A DNA stretch of 64,000 nt from positions 288,215-352,214 of the forward strand of contig WBMV01000295.1 in the NCBI GenBank assembly GCA_013396655.1, given 5' to 3'. Of the stretch, positions 13,246 through 25,459 are shown one piece after another. The notes under the pieces were generated by a model. That model was not told where the DNA came from. It did no database searches and was given only the letters and a program-made list of their open reading frames with translations. The position numbers were made by a program, and so were the translations under genes. This DNA comes from Campylorhamphus procurvoides (taxonomy: Eukaryota; Chordata; Aves; Passeriformes; Dendrocolaptidae). How positions within the stretch are numbered: position 1 is the first letter of the stretch; each line of letters starts with the position of its first letter.

Positions 13246-15043
13246 AAAGGCTGGTAGGACAGATTGCAAGCTTTAAATATACAGCTCTGTTGTCTTGATA
13301 TCTTAATTCTATTGTTCAGCTTTTACCTGAATGTGCCAGGTAATAATAAAAGCAATACAGGAAGCAGGTCCGTAACTACAAAATGAATGTTTGAAAGAGC
13401 TTTGTACTCTACAAAGGAAGATATTTTGAAATAGAGAACTGGTTAAAATGGAAGTTTGAAAAACTGCATAGGGATTCATGGCAATAGAAGGAACACAAGT
13501 CACAAGGAAACTTCTCATGCAGAGATACTGAAATATTGATAACTGGGTGATTGGAGTGGAATACAAGAAATAGAGCCTAGAAACGGCAATTTCTTTCCCA
13601 GAAAGCTCTATGTCCTGTGGAATGAGGGCAGTTGTCAACTATATCAGGAATGATTTAAATTTAATCTGTTTGTATCAAAAGGCAGATCAGTCTACCTCCA
13701 TTAATTATCCAAAAGTATAACTGAAAGGGCCCCCTGAAACACATGTATGTTAGGAAACACCTCTCTTGAGACAAGATGTCTACTTTTTCTGTGACAGAAA
13801 ACACCAGCAAAGTGTATGGAAGGAGGGAAGGAACTGCCTGTAAGTTGCCTTTGGTGCTTCCCACCCTGTGGCAGCCCTGGCTCCGCTGCAGATCCTGCTG
13901 GAGTTCTCTCCTTTCATCTCCATGAGCCCCTGGGATGGCTCTGCTGGTTTTATGCTCATGGCTCTGGCAGTGCCCGCTCCTGGCTCAGGGTCTGTCCCTC
14001 CTCTTACCTGCAGCAGGGCCCGAGATCTCTGCAGTCCCATTCCTTGCAGCAGCACTGCCATGGCAGCTGAGCCTGTCCCAGCCCACCCTGTGCTTCACTC
14101 TCATCTTCCTCCCTCCCTCCACGGCTCCTTGTGTTCATTCCTCAGGGGCTGCTGGTACAGGACACATATTGTAGGACACTGATGAACAGACTTCTGCTTA
14201 AGCTGGTTCTTGCCAGAAAGGAAAAACCCTGTTCCCCTGGATCTAGTGCGGTCTTAGAGTTGAATCCTAATTCATTAGCATGTGCTGATGAATTTGATTA
14301 GAGCTGGCCTATGTACTAGCAAATGTGAGGATTTTGGGGCTTCAGTATTTCTGTGTGAGTTACAAGGTGATCTCTCTTTTATTTCTTTATTTACTGCATT
14401 CATCTTGGGAAAAGAAGGGCCACGTTTGCATGAGACAGAAAAGAGCTGTGTGTGTGAGAGCAGGGGGTGCAGGTGGCCATGACGGCACAAATGACTCATC
14501 TCCAGAGGTGCTGTCAAAGACTGACCTCCTTCAAGTTTGTACACAAATATCATTTATATTCCTCTGTCAAGGTGATTTCAGAGTATCTGTTGACTGTGAT
14601 GGAAGCGAAGATTTTGTGAATTTAGAGTTTGTCTGCAGGTTGTAAGGAGGAAAAGGAAAGAGTTATGGAGGCTTTTATACTGTTGTATAAAATGCTTACT
14701 GTACTCATAATGCAGATTCAAACGAAATATATAAACCAAAAAAATGCAAAGGAGGTCTTTCCTAATAATTTTTGGGTGAATTCAGTATCTCAGCCTTTAG
14801 TGACTAAATATGAACATTAAGTAATACGTCTTTAAAGCAAAGTATTAATTAATGCAACATCTTTTTTGGACACTATTTGACACAGGCAATGCAAAGCCTG
14901 TGCCTGGGGCTCTCAATTGCCTTCTTTTCCCATTTAATGTTTCCCAAGGAAGGATTTTCCTTCAAAGCTTGCACTGACTTTGGTCAGAGTCAGGACTGAT
15001 TGATCCTGCATAAATGTAAGGGTGACCCTGGAGCTGGCTGCAA

Positions 15044-15083
15044 GCTGGGCTGGCACTGGGAGGGCTGGGCTGGCACTGGGAGG
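15044..15083 (+). repeat. Two-copy 20-bp tandem repeat
   Basis: The unit GCTGGGCTGGCACTGGGAGG occurs twice back to back, at 15,044-15,063 and 15,064-15,083, without mismatch, and a partial third unit follows. It is a small GC-rich minisatellite seed. Confidence 0.85.
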
Positions 15084-18000
15084 GCTGTGCTGCTTGGGGG
15101 CTCCTCTCACCCCGTCCAGGGCACCAGGAGGGACGTGGCTGGTGACAAAGCTCTCAGGGTCCCTGCAAATCAGCACCCAGAAGTTGCATTTAAAAACTCT
15201 TTTAGAAGCAAAAAGTGCATCTGTCCTGTGAATGCAAACACAGCTCTGCTACAGTGGGGCAAAATGAGTGCTGGTGGGGGGACCTGGAGGACAGAGAGCG
15301 ACCGCTCGCTTGTACTGATCGTACTTAAAATACAGCTCTTCTTGTTGTAAAGCTGATAAAATTTTGAGAGGTTTCTTGTACTTACAGCCTCGGCTGAGCA
15401 GATTAAACATTACATAATGTGCCTCTCAGGGGCACTGCATGATTAATGAATGCTTACAAAGTGCTTTGTTAAATATGACACAGTACTAATGTCTCTCTTG
15501 TAAAAGAAAAACTGAGGAGGCGTTAGTAGAAATTGTCTTCCCTAAAAAGGCATTCTCGAAGGTTTTTTTGCTGAAGTAATCTACTGAATGAAGAAAAACA
15601 AACTTGGAATTACATGCACAATAAAGCAAAACATCAGATTTCTCTGCTTGTGAGGGAAGAGGAGCTTGGCTGCTCAGGGTATTGGCCATAAAGCCACACA
15701 AACTTTAGGAATGGCAATGTGGGGGCCAGTAATTTAACTGGCAACTTCCCTGTGCCATCGAGCCTAAAGAAGGAACATAAGCTGAAGCTGAAAGGAAGCA
15801 TTTTTAAAATAAATACTCTTGATAGCTGAACTTTGTTTTATTTTTATTATTTTGCATTGACAAATGAATCCAAACTTTCAGATTTCTCTTCCATAAAAAG
15901 TATTTTTTACTTAATAATTCTAAGCAATCCATTTTGGAAAAGGGGGAACAGAGAAACAAGATATTCCATGGTATATGTGTGCCTCTGTATGAAGCTGGAA
16001 TACAAGTTGTAGGTTTATTCAATTAAAAATCAATATTTATAACGACCCTGCTGGAACATATTGCATGGGGAAAGGCTGATGGCTGCTGCAAATCAGCATG
16101 GATATATTGGCTTTCACTTCTGACAGCTGAAGATCTGGCCTTCAGTTTTGGTGCCTCTTATTTAAATTTGGATAACCTAATATTGGTGGTACGTGTATCT
16201 TTCCATGCCTTCTCCCAGAGAGAATACTCTCAGTATTGAGAGGAAAAATCAATATATATTCATGTTTTGAATCTTCATGACACTTCCTTGCAGTGGCTGT
16301 CACTGAGAGTAACAGGGGACTCAGATCAGAGGCGGAGGGATGGCAGATTGAGCTTCGTTCTGTTAAGGATTTAAAAAACTGACCCTGTCTATGAGGATTT
16401 CCAGGTCTTACCTACTTTCTTCCAAGGAGATCCTGTACTGCTCTGATTTTTCCAGCTACTTTGTTTTCCAATTATGTTAGAAATATTTTTTGTGTGTTTT
16501 TAAATGGTGGGTTTTGGTTTTGTTTTTTTACTTTTTTCCCCTGGTAATTATCAAATGCAGACTTTGTGACATTTTTTTAAAAAATGAATGTTCTTGAATA
16601 TTTAATCCTTTAATAGTGTCACATACAAAGTCAAGTAGTTAACTGACATTTGGATTATGGTTATGAGATGCTGTACAGCATAAAAAAATGTTGTGTTTTT
16701 TTCTGGTGTACTGTATCCAGTCCCTTGAAATTCTTACATGTATATAAAACTGCTGTAAGACCTTGTGGCCCTGCATAAATCTTGTGATGCTGAAACATTA
16801 ATAACTAAAATTATTTAGTGATTGTGTTGTTAATGCTTTCAAAATGAAAAAGGGCTTAATATGGCTTTGCTTGAGGGTATTAATGGCCACTGTTGTGTGG
16901 GGTGTATGCTTTGTTTACGTGCAGGGCTGGTTAGTGGTGATGGATATACTCACCTCTTCCGTTTATGGTAAATAGAGAGACCAATTAAGTGCTCCTTTGT
17001 GTGGTGATGGATGAACCGAGAGCCAGCTGGGACCAGGGCAATGAGCTGTGCAAAACTAACGAGCAGCAGAGCCAAATGGACAAGGCTTTTCCTGCACGTT
17101 AATTGCAAATTAGTTTGACTGGTTTGACTGGTTAATGGTATATCCTTCTGTGTTTTTGAGAAGTAAAATATTAAGGAAAACACTTCTTGAAGGGAGAGAG
17201 GCAGTGCTTAGGCAGGGAGAAAGCTGTGAGTGAGAGCTCCAGGTGATAGCACTCCTTGGGAAGGCAGTCTTGGATTTCTGAATGGAAAACATTACTATTT
17301 GGGTTTTTTTACTTGTGTGTTGAGGATGCAGAGTTGTGCATACAATTTTTATTATTTTTATCTTCTTTTGTGGTAAATAAGCAGAACTGCACTCAAGAAA
17401 CACTTGGCTTGTCTCAGCTTGTTTCCTTCCCATCAGGAAGCCAGTGGGTTACTGAGACTTGTCCCCACCTTGGGTGCATCCCCTTGGAGAGAAAAGGGAG
17501 CAGCACCCTGAAATGTGTAATATTTTGGTTTCCCTTTGTATTCCACATGTCACAGTGTAGACCAGACTTCTGTGACAGACATGGTGGCAATCAGGAGGGA
17601 CATCAAAGGGAAGGGTGTTTATGGTTGGAGTTAAAGTCTTAGAAACCAAATGACTTGATTATGTTATTTACAGTAGTTAACAAGCAACAGCAAGGAACTG
17701 TGAGTGCAGCCTGAGTGCAGCCGGTGGCTTGATTCGTGTACAGCTCAGCAGGCACATTAAAAATTAGGTACTATACCATTTCAGGGTTATTATTTTACTG
17801 ATACTGCTGAAAAAATAGATTCAAGGATTTCTAGGATGAGAATGCAAAGGGTTCCCTGCAGGGCAAAAAAGTCTCAAAGGATTTTTTTCTGACATTGATG
17901 AGAGCAAGTTGGACGCTTGGGATTTAGGGTAACCTCCTGACAGCAAGATAATGCCTTGGGAAGGAGGGCTAAAAATTGCTAACATACTCTTTGTTAAAGA

Positions 18001-20284
18001 ATACTGGACTGTGTGACTCATTGGGAATTAAATACAGGAGAACAGTATTCATTCTCAAACAGCCACACATCCCTGCCCACCAAATAGGTTTAATGTTTCT
18101 CCTATTGTAAAATTTTCCTCTTTACTCATGGATTTGAGAACATCTTGTTCACTACAACTCAGTCACAGATGTGTCCTGGTACAATGACTACAAAAGTCTG
18201 GTTGGAAGAGCTGAGGGCTGTATCTATTGAAATTCATGTTGCAACATGATTTTTATTTTTTACAGGAGTCATTCTGAAGTGTTAAGCACTTGTGAGAGGC
18301 TGTTCTTGTTTGTTCCTTCAAAAATGTCGTTGGTGGGGAAAATTGTTTTTTAGAAATGTGTAATATTCTGCTTCTTCTGTAGAGTGGTCTGTTTTGACTT
18401 GTGTATTAGTTATATCATACAGGAGCTTTGTTCAGTTGTGAAGCACAGAGCACTGTGGCAAGTTTTTTCTTTGTATTTGTATGGTTTCTCTTGATTTCTT
18501 TTTATATTAGTTTATACCTGTATAATTTCTCTTCCACTAGTAGTGGAAGGACACCAAAACTTTAGGTGACCAAACCAAAGCTGCCTGAACCTGCTGGTAA
18601 AACTCTCACAATAATATGTTGTCTTGTGATCTCAATAATGTAAGAAAGAGCTGCTTTCATCTGGCAGCTGGTAAAGATTTCTGTTTAGGATGAGCAAAGG
18701 GAGGTTATACTCCAAGGTACTGTCCCTTTCTCAGGAGAAGGGGGTTGCAGAATAGGACAATGTTCTTGTGACCTTCTTGGGAATGGAGGGGAAAAGGAAC
18801 TGCCGCAAAGTAGCTCACACAGCCCTTGTGTGTGCTGTGTGTTTAAAGGCTGAAAGTCAACCTGACCAAGGGTTTCAATCCACCTGTACAACAGGATTTC
18901 AGGACAAAGTGATTCAGGATACGGGGTGGGAACTAGGAGGAAGGAGCAGTGATTCAGTAGTTGCTGGATTTGTTTAAAAACAAATGCTACTTCAAGAGAA
19001 TTCTGGATTTCTTCCTTTTTAACAGAAACAACATCAGCATGTCTTGCCTCCCTTTCTGTGCCTGCATTTCCCTGTGTTTTCCATATGAAGTTACATCACA
19101 GCTCTGTTCCCTGACCCCTGCAGAGCACACATGTGTCCCATCCTGCAGTAGCAGGAGTGGATCCTCCTGCAGCCTCTTGGACACCAGCACTGACCTCTGA
19201 GAAGATCAAGGCTTCATTATTCAGGGAGCCCTGGGCAGCACAGGTTTGCTTTGAGCTCTGCCACGCAGGGAGATATCACAGAGCAGCAAAGGCAGGGTTT
19301 TCATTGCCAGGCTACAAGAATCTTTATGCATGTCTGCAAGAAGAGCAGCCCTAAAGGCAGGCACTCCAGAAGGCAGAGCTGCTCTTTTGGGTACTCGTTC
19401 CACTCATATCTATAAATTCTGAATAACCCCCGGGTGTATAACATTCAGGTCTGACTTCAGGACGCTGGAGACCAAGCTGAGGCCATAGGCCAAAAATCCC
19501 ATCTGGCCACTTGGCCCTCAGTGGGCTGCAGTGAGGAGCTGGCAAGGCTGATCCGTGAGGATCTGCAGGCTGAGTGGGTTTCACATGGAAAAGGAGCAGA
19601 TCCTGGACTCTGCTCATGTAGCTGTAGTTTGATGGGATGGCTCAGTGGTGCAAAGGGACTGTGGGAGGCTGTGGGGCTTCTGGGGTCAACCTGTGCTAAT
19701 GTGTTTTGGCTGTGCAATGGCATCCCAGGCAGAGAGCACGGGGAGAGGAATTGCTGCTGAAAATTTAATTGCACTGAGCTTTCACAGGTAAGAGCCATTG
19801 CTCCGTATGGATTCCTGCTTCTGGGGGCTTGGAACAAATTCTCCCATCTTCCACGAAACCTTGATAGGGATAGATGTGCTGCCTGCTATTGCAGTTAAAT
19901 ATTCAGAGATAAATATTCTTCAGCAGCGCACTGAGGGGGCAAAGAACAAAAAACTTCAAATTTGGAGTGAATTTTTTGGCTTCCTACCCTGAACCGTGTC
20001 TGTTCAAGGACCGGGGAAGGTGGCCCTCAGCTCCCCACGGTGTCACCTCACATGTTCTGAACCTGTCTGGTGTATTCTGAAGTGTCTTTTGTGAAGCACG
20101 AAATCGAGTCAATACGTGAGAGTCTCGCCTTTCCTTTTGCAGGAGAGCGGGGAAGGGAGGAGGTGGGAGAGAAGAACAAGCTTTCAAACCAGCTCGAAAA
20201 AACAATCAGAAAGTGCATAAAAAAATCACCGCAGACTTAATATTTTTAAGACTATGTGACTTTTTGAGCCAGCCACATGACTTC

Positions 20285-20480
20285 GGGGAGGGGAGGGGGG
20301 CTGACTCATAGCATTTGAATACTACAGATTGGCAATAGCGAGTGTCTCTGTTTTCCGGGCGGGCGTAATTACCGAGAGCGAGTGAATCGCCTCCCTCGGC
20401 TCTTGGAAGGAGTAGTAGAGCAGAGGAGTAGCTGTGACTCAGCCCTGGCGATGTGTGTGAGTCACAGTGACTCCTGCTTG
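20285..20480. promoter_or_regulatory. Candidate regulatory patch with clustered AP-1/MARE motifs
   Basis: Three TGASTCA heptamers lie within 170 bases: TGACTCA at 20,302-20,308, TGACTCA followed by GC at 20,435-20,441, and TGAGTCA at 20,458-20,464. A fourth near-match, TGACTCC, is at 20,468-20,474. Between them, 20,340-20,400 is locally CpG-rich in an otherwise CpG-poor area, and 20,285-20,300 is G-rich. AP-1 and Maf/NRF2-type bZIP proteins bind such heptamers, and the copies with GC-side flanks resemble half a MARE. Enhancer or alternative promoter function is inferred; no transcript evidence is visible. Confidence 0.4.
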
Positions 20481-23400
20481 GGAATTGCTTGCTTAGGGCA
20501 CCACTGAAAATCTCACGGTCCATCCCCACAGAAAGCTGGGTATTTGCAGCAGATACAGATGCAGCTTGAAAGGAAAGAATGTTTCTGGCTCAGAAAAGGA
20601 ATGAGCCGTGCATTGTGCTGTCTTACAGGTGAATGAGAAAAAAAATGGGAATGCTTTGATTCCTTTCCCATCACATAGGCTGTTTGCAGTCCCTAAATGA
20701 ACTCTAACCCCTAAGTGCTTCAGAGCCCCAGGTATTTGGGAAGCAGAATCAGCTGAGGAGGAGGAGGGTTGGAAGAGTAACGATGGTTTGAGGACCTGAG
20801 ATACTTGTCATCATTTTCATTGCTTTTATAAAGTATTTGTCAGTCATGTTCGTGGAGCAAGAATTCTAAGGAGTAATTGGCGTTGCTATTGTTTATTGCT
20901 TTCATGGGAAATCTATTTTATTTATTTGTTTGGATTTCAGCCCAGCAGTGGATTATTGGTTTATCCATGTCCAGTTTAAAATATTTGATTTAAGCTTTCA
21001 GCATGCAAATTAATCTTCATGTATTTGTAAATGGAGAAACTGTGCAGGTTTCTATTTATATGATATTAAAGATAAGGGATGAGGAGCAATGAAAATGGAA
21101 CTAAATATTTACAGTTGGGGAAAAGAAAACCAGCAATATCTAAAATTATATTCCACATGAACCAAGCAAGAGAAAAAAAGGCCTGTAAGAATGTAAAGTT
21201 GTCTCTGCTGCCTCTAGGAGATATTTGTAGATGCTGCAGAGTTTAAACTGAAGTTCAGCTTGAATAAGTTCTGGGCATGGGCTTCATGAGAATACAGATA
21301 GGAGGGTCTGTATGTTGGAGATGTTTGAAATGATTTCCCTCGGGCAGGCAGATGAGGGGAGGGTGGGATCATGCTGGGGAAGGTGACAGATGCCTTCCTG
21401 AAGGGGACAGGGCTGTCCCTGGGAGCCCCTGCCCTGTGCAGGCTGCAGCAAACATCGAGATGGTACCTCTGTAGCATCTGAGCTTGTGCTGGCCCCCAGA
21501 AAAAGCTGCTTGGAGCATCTGGTGTGTTTATTCCTGAGCTTCCAGTCAAAAATGAGCTGCTGGGCTTCAAGGACATCCTAGCTGGCTACAAAACTCCTAC
21601 ATAAGCTTGGCCAGCTCCCCAGGTTTTATTTCAGTGAAATTTCACATTTTATGTGTGTCTGGAATGGGGTCAAAAGCCACGGACTTGAATGTCATTTTGG
21701 GGGGAAATTGCACAGCTCCTAATTTGGGCAGCATTTAGAGACACTTTCCAGAGCAAACTGGTGCCCTGGGCTGGCAGGAGCTCAGCAGCCAGGGCTGTGC
21801 CATGGCAGTTCCTGCCACTCCCACTCCCACCACCACCAGAAAAGTGGGGATTTTTTCCACATCCAAAGAATCCAGGATGAGGAAAGGGCATCTCCTGAGA
21901 TGTATTTCTCACTCTTTGATTAGGACTATCTCAACTGTTACAATTCCTTGGTGAAATCACTGTCATATTCAATGAAATTCTTGTCAAATTGGTCCATCCC
22001 CAAGTGATCCAGTGGTGTAGAAGACAGTCGAGGGAATTTAGAGGGGATTTACTGTCAAAGGGATTCTGATATTTTAAAAAAGTTTTATTGCTTTAAAAGC
22101 AGGGAGAAAACAAACTGTCATCCAAATACTGTCTCACAAGATTGCTTAGCTTAATGGTTGAAAATGATGGTTTGGGGAGGCAAATTTGTACATTTGAAAC
22201 AAGAGTAGAAGATCATTTTGTTCTTGGTTGTTTGTATTAGAGTCTACATTCTCTTATTTTTAGTAGAAATACCAGTTTTGTCAGAGGTGAGGTTTCACAG
22301 TTAGCGTAGTACAAGTGACACTGAGAGGAGAAAAGGTCTCTGTTTTCTTCCACACCTTTTAATTTGAAGAGGTCTAAAAATAGTTTTTTTTCCAAAAAGG
22401 CTGATGTTTGGGTGCTTCTCTTCCACTTTTTCTATTTGTCTGCCCTTTTGTGTATTTTAATAGCATAGTATTGTGCTTGTTTCCTCATGCTCTGTTCATG
22501 CTGTACTTGGCATAATCAAAATGAGCTATGCAGATATTTTGGGATGACTTGTACACTGGGACTCTTCTGTGTGTCTAGTTATCCACAGCCAAACGTGCTT
22601 ATTCAGTGGCCATAAGGTAAAATCTTTTCAGCATTAAATTCAAATCAGGGTCCTCGTGGAGTTCAGTGGCCCAACATTTCCTTCACCAGCAGAAAGCTGT
22701 GATGGCAACTGTTGATGCCACGAGCATTCTGCTTTTCCCTAAATTGGTGATAACTTATGGGCTGTGGAGAACCCTTGAAACAAAGAGTCCCCAGCCCTTT
22801 GGGATCTTGCACATCAGTTAAATCTCTGATTATTAATTCTGGCAGCTCCACTGGCGTCAGTCGTGTCAGTAAGAGCTGACACTAGAACAGTGAGAATGGA
22901 GAGTCTCAAAAAACTGAGTTTCAAGTATTTTTCTGTCTTTCTTGAGGTTTAGTTCACTACTTGGTCAGTCTTGTCCCAGTGGGCTCCAACTCCCACCACA
23001 TCAAGTTTTGTAGGAGCTGAGTGAAGTCCTTGTGTCTGGAGCCAAATTAATCTCAGAGCACAGCCCAAACTCTGAAATGCAGTTTGGAATCTGCTGGATT
23101 GTTCTTAATGAAATTTGTAATGTGTTTACCAGTGCTTTGCCAAAACTTAATTGTATCCTAATAAATAAGTGCTACCCTATACTGTAATAAGTTCAGTTAA
23201 AATCAGTGCAGTAAATATGGACGTTACCATTAAATGCTTTTTTCCTCTGGACTTTAAAAATAAAAATGTTCTGCTGGTTGCTGCCTGTCCCTTGCTTTGC
23301 CATTTTGAGAGTGACCCTGGTCTGCTTTGACATTCAAGCAGCTTAGATTTCACTCTGGAGTCAAATCAACTTTTACAGGCAATATTGTTTTAGAGTTTTG

Positions 23401-24098
23401 CCTTTTATTTGAGCTAAGCTGGGCTGCCTTTCCTGAGGCAGCTGCCTGATGCACACTGAAACCACCGAGCCATTGTAAAGATGATACACCTAAAAGTTCC
23501 AGCTAGAGCAGAGTTAATGGCACTTCAGGTAATACAATTTCTTGATTAGTGCGTTCAAAATGCGGTGCTGCTGGACACTGGAATAGTTTTCTGTGTCCCA
23601 TTTTACTGTATTGATGCATTTTCACATCTAAAAATATCTGGGCTGTTTCCATGATACACTGCACTTCAGTCTGCACAGAAAACAAGTCTCTGTTTGACAA
23701 AGGAGTATCTGCATTATGTCCCCCAGCACAGGGAGCCTCTGGTATTTCACTTGCTATTTATGGTTGAGGAGGAGGTTTGGGGTGAAAGTTTCTCACCTCG
23801 TGACAAACAGCAGTGTGGGAAAAACAAGTTTTCAGGGAGGTTGTGCCTGTGATATCCAGCCTGACTCCAGCTTAGAGTGTTCATTCCTCTGGCCTTCCAG
23901 GCCGGGACAGGCTTACCCCTCTTGTGCACTCTCCTCTCTGTGCTCCCTTATCACCATTCTGTGTGGGTGCCTGACTGCAACAGGCAGGTCAGAAAGCACT
24001 CAAAAGGAAAATGTATTGCTGAAGACAAAAAGTTTTAAGGGTTCAGAGAATTTCCTAATGGCTTTTGTAGCAGTGCAGTTCGAGCTCTGGCAGGAAAG
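20481..24098. other. Noncoding stretch, no gene supported
   Basis: No exon, RNA gene or strong repeat was recognised here. ORFs are short. One minus-strand frame of 120 codons at 21,214-21,576 has no recognisable domain. The stretch ends at the left target-site duplication of the retroviral insertion. Confidence 0.55.
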
Positions 24099-24104
24099 TT
24101 GGGG
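24099..24104 (+). repeat. Left target-site duplication of the ERV
   Basis: The six bases TTGGGG directly precede the LTR terminus TGCGGG. They pair with TCGGGG at 27,030-27,035, just beyond the other LTR, with a single C/T difference. Six-base duplications are usual for class II (beta/alpha-like) retroviral integration. Confidence 0.8.
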
Positions 24105-24724
24105 TGCGGGGGTAAACCCGCACAATACGCGTGTCGCAGACCCGAGAAGGAAAGGCGGGAAGGAAAGAGGCGGAGGCGGGGTTGTGGCTGCAGCCAACGA
24201 GGAGAACAACTGAACTGTTTATTGAGGGGAGCAACGACTTTTATAGCCTCGGGAGGGAAGGTTCGAGAAAAAGGGGCGGATCTGAGGGATTGACAACTTG
24301 GATTAGACATCTGATTGGGTAGGAGACGGAAACTCCGCCTCCGGGGAGTGGCAATAGGAGGGGCTATGGGAGTGGTCTGTCCGATGTGGCAAGGCCTACG
24401 TGCCGTTACCATGGACGACCAGGGAACCAATGGTAGCTGTACCCAGGCCCGGGAAACAGCTAGCCAATGGGGGACTATTTCTAAGGGAGAAACTGGGGAA
24501 GAACTGGGGTACAACCAATCAGAACGTTTGGCATTATTACTATTGTATGACTAATCTAATACAATAAAGTCTCTAACTCTAACTCTAATTATAACTATAA
24601 CTGGCATCTTCTCTTCAGGATTTTCTACTCCGGTCCTTATTACACAGGTGTCTCCTCTTCTGACTCGGTCTTCGCAGGTGTTCTGTTCCTCCGCCACATG
24701 ATGTAGGAATCCCTGATTCCCACA
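24105..24724 (-). repeat. 3' LTR of the ERV (620 bp)
   Basis: On the minus strand the LTR begins TGTGGGAATCAGG directly after the polypurine tract and ends CCCCGCA beside the target-site duplication. It carries a TATAAAA box at 24,239-24,245, an AATAAA signal at 24,218-24,223 just downstream of it, and several CCAAT/ATTGG boxes in U3. The 16-base spacing from TATA box to poly(A) signal puts the signal at or near the start of a short R region. U3 also contains a short CTCTAA hexamer array at 24,571-24,602. Where both copies are visible it matches the 5' LTR at 512 of 513 positions; the one difference is G at 24,351 against A at 26,656. Confidence 0.93.
24218..24245 (-). promoter_or_regulatory. 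LTR core promoter and poly(A) signal
   Basis: Read on the minus strand, GGCTATAAAAGTCG gives a TATA box (24,239-24,245) and CTCAATAAACAG gives the poly(A) signal (24,218-24,223). The same pair occurs in the 5' LTR at 26,544-26,550 and 26,523-26,528. Both elements are intact, so the LTRs may still start or end transcripts. That is an inference from sequence only. Confidence 0.8.
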
Positions 24725-24738
24725 TCTCCCCCTTCTTT
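24725..24738 (-). other. Polypurine tract of the ERV
   Basis: The minus strand reads AAAGAAGGGGGAGA directly before the LTR terminus TGTGGG. This is the classic plus-strand primer site for retroviral DNA synthesis and fixes the orientation of the element. Confidence 0.9.
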
Positions 24739-24740
24739 GT

Positions 24741-24908
24741 TTAACAGAAGGCTGAGAGGCTCTTAGTGCCAAAACTTTTGGTACAAAACAAAGCACATAA
24801 AATTAACACAACAACAACACAAATGACAATTACCCCTAAAATTAAAAGAACGAAGAACCTCTTCAGTCTTGGAGAGATCTTAAGATCTGAGAACCAGCCC
24901 CAGATCTC
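24741..24908 (-). pseudogene. env remnant: membrane anchor and tail of the transmembrane subunit
   Basis: A 55-codon frame on the minus strand ends at a TAA (24,741-24,743), just before the polypurine tract. It starts with a tryptophan-rich pre-membrane segment (E-I-W-G-W-F), continues through a basic residue cluster (RLKR), and then has about 22 hydrophobic residues rich in V, I and L that look like a membrane anchor. A short tail follows. The same frame is closed upstream by TGA at 24,915-24,917. Fusion peptide, heptad region and the rest of the ectodomain are absent. The env call rests on position and on the anchor pattern, not on a database match. Confidence 0.75.
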
Positions 24909-24994
24909 TGTTGGTCAACTCTGATCCCTCACTCTCGCTGAAAGGGAGAGTAGGAGCTGAGATATCTCTACGGGGACGGAGGTGTTGTCCTCTA

Positions 24995-25345
24995 TTAAGG
25001 TGAAATAGTAGTCATGATGCCGAGTGTGCAAGGGCTCCCGTGCGCGCAATGAGGGATGCCCTTCCACATCCGGTCCCAACAGATCAGGAACGTGTTATTT
25101 GTAAGACTAACATTTTTTAGAGAAGAAACTAGCTGAGTAATTGACTTTAAATCACGATTGCACCAAGACTCAAAGTTGGAATAGTTTGACTTAACAGAGG
25201 GACTCACATCGCTTGGACTCCTTCTTGAAACAAATCTGTGTGGGTATATAGTAAACCTATAAATGAAGAAACTGGGATATTATTAATGAATTGAACAACA
25301 ACTGTAATAGGATCAAAAGAACTTAATAAAACTGGGGAAATAGAT
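24995..25345 (-). pseudogene. env remnant: surface-subunit-like fragment, frameshifted
   Basis: Two minus-strand frames together look like the C-terminal part of a retroviral surface glycoprotein. The downstream one (24,995-25,207, 70 codons) has N-x-S/T glycosylation-type sites and a C-x-D-R-x-W-x-G-I-P ... P-C-x-L-G pattern similar to what I recall of avian ERV surface-subunit ends. The upstream one (about 25,220-25,345) is in another frame, so at least one indel separates them. Only about 80 bases lie between this piece and the transmembrane anchor piece, so nearly all of the ectodomain is deleted. The family assignment is from memory and is moderate. Confidence 0.55.
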
Positions 25346-25459
25346 TATACAGAAAAGAAATCATCCTCCTCGAATCGTTGGGAGATTCGGGGAGTAACAC
25401 GGGCGCTGGGGGAGAATTGATGTCATCGTGCTCCCCCGAGCGCTCGCATCTCCGTTTCC
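25340..25459 (-). pseudogene. Start of a pro-like frame in the -1 frame after gag
   Basis: After the gag stop, the -1 frame stays open for about 40 codons from the GGGAAAC heptamer (25,454-25,460) to a TAA near 25,340. It is proline-rich (PPAP-type) and acidic at first. In betaretroviruses the protease/dUTPase frame follows gag in the -1 frame, which fits. No protease active-site triplet (D-S/T-G) or dUTPase motif is visible before the frame ends, so the rest was lost or replaced by env sequence. Confidence 0.45.

Larger units (their letters stand above)
12476..20280. other. Noncoding stretch, no gene supported
   Basis: Only short, mutually overlapping ORFs are present, with no recognisable protein. 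The part at 16.5-16.87 kb is AT-rich and 3'-UTR-like, but lacks an AATAAA signal that I would trust. T-rich tracts and a 20-bp tandem repeat at 15.04 kb are listed separately. Confidence 0.55.

Noticed and set aside
24035..24514. 159-codon minus-strand ORF running through the LTR
   Set aside because: It spans U3, R and U5 and continues past the LTR end into host flank. It has no recognisable domain, and LTRs often carry chance frames. There is no reason to call it a superantigen-like or accessory gene.
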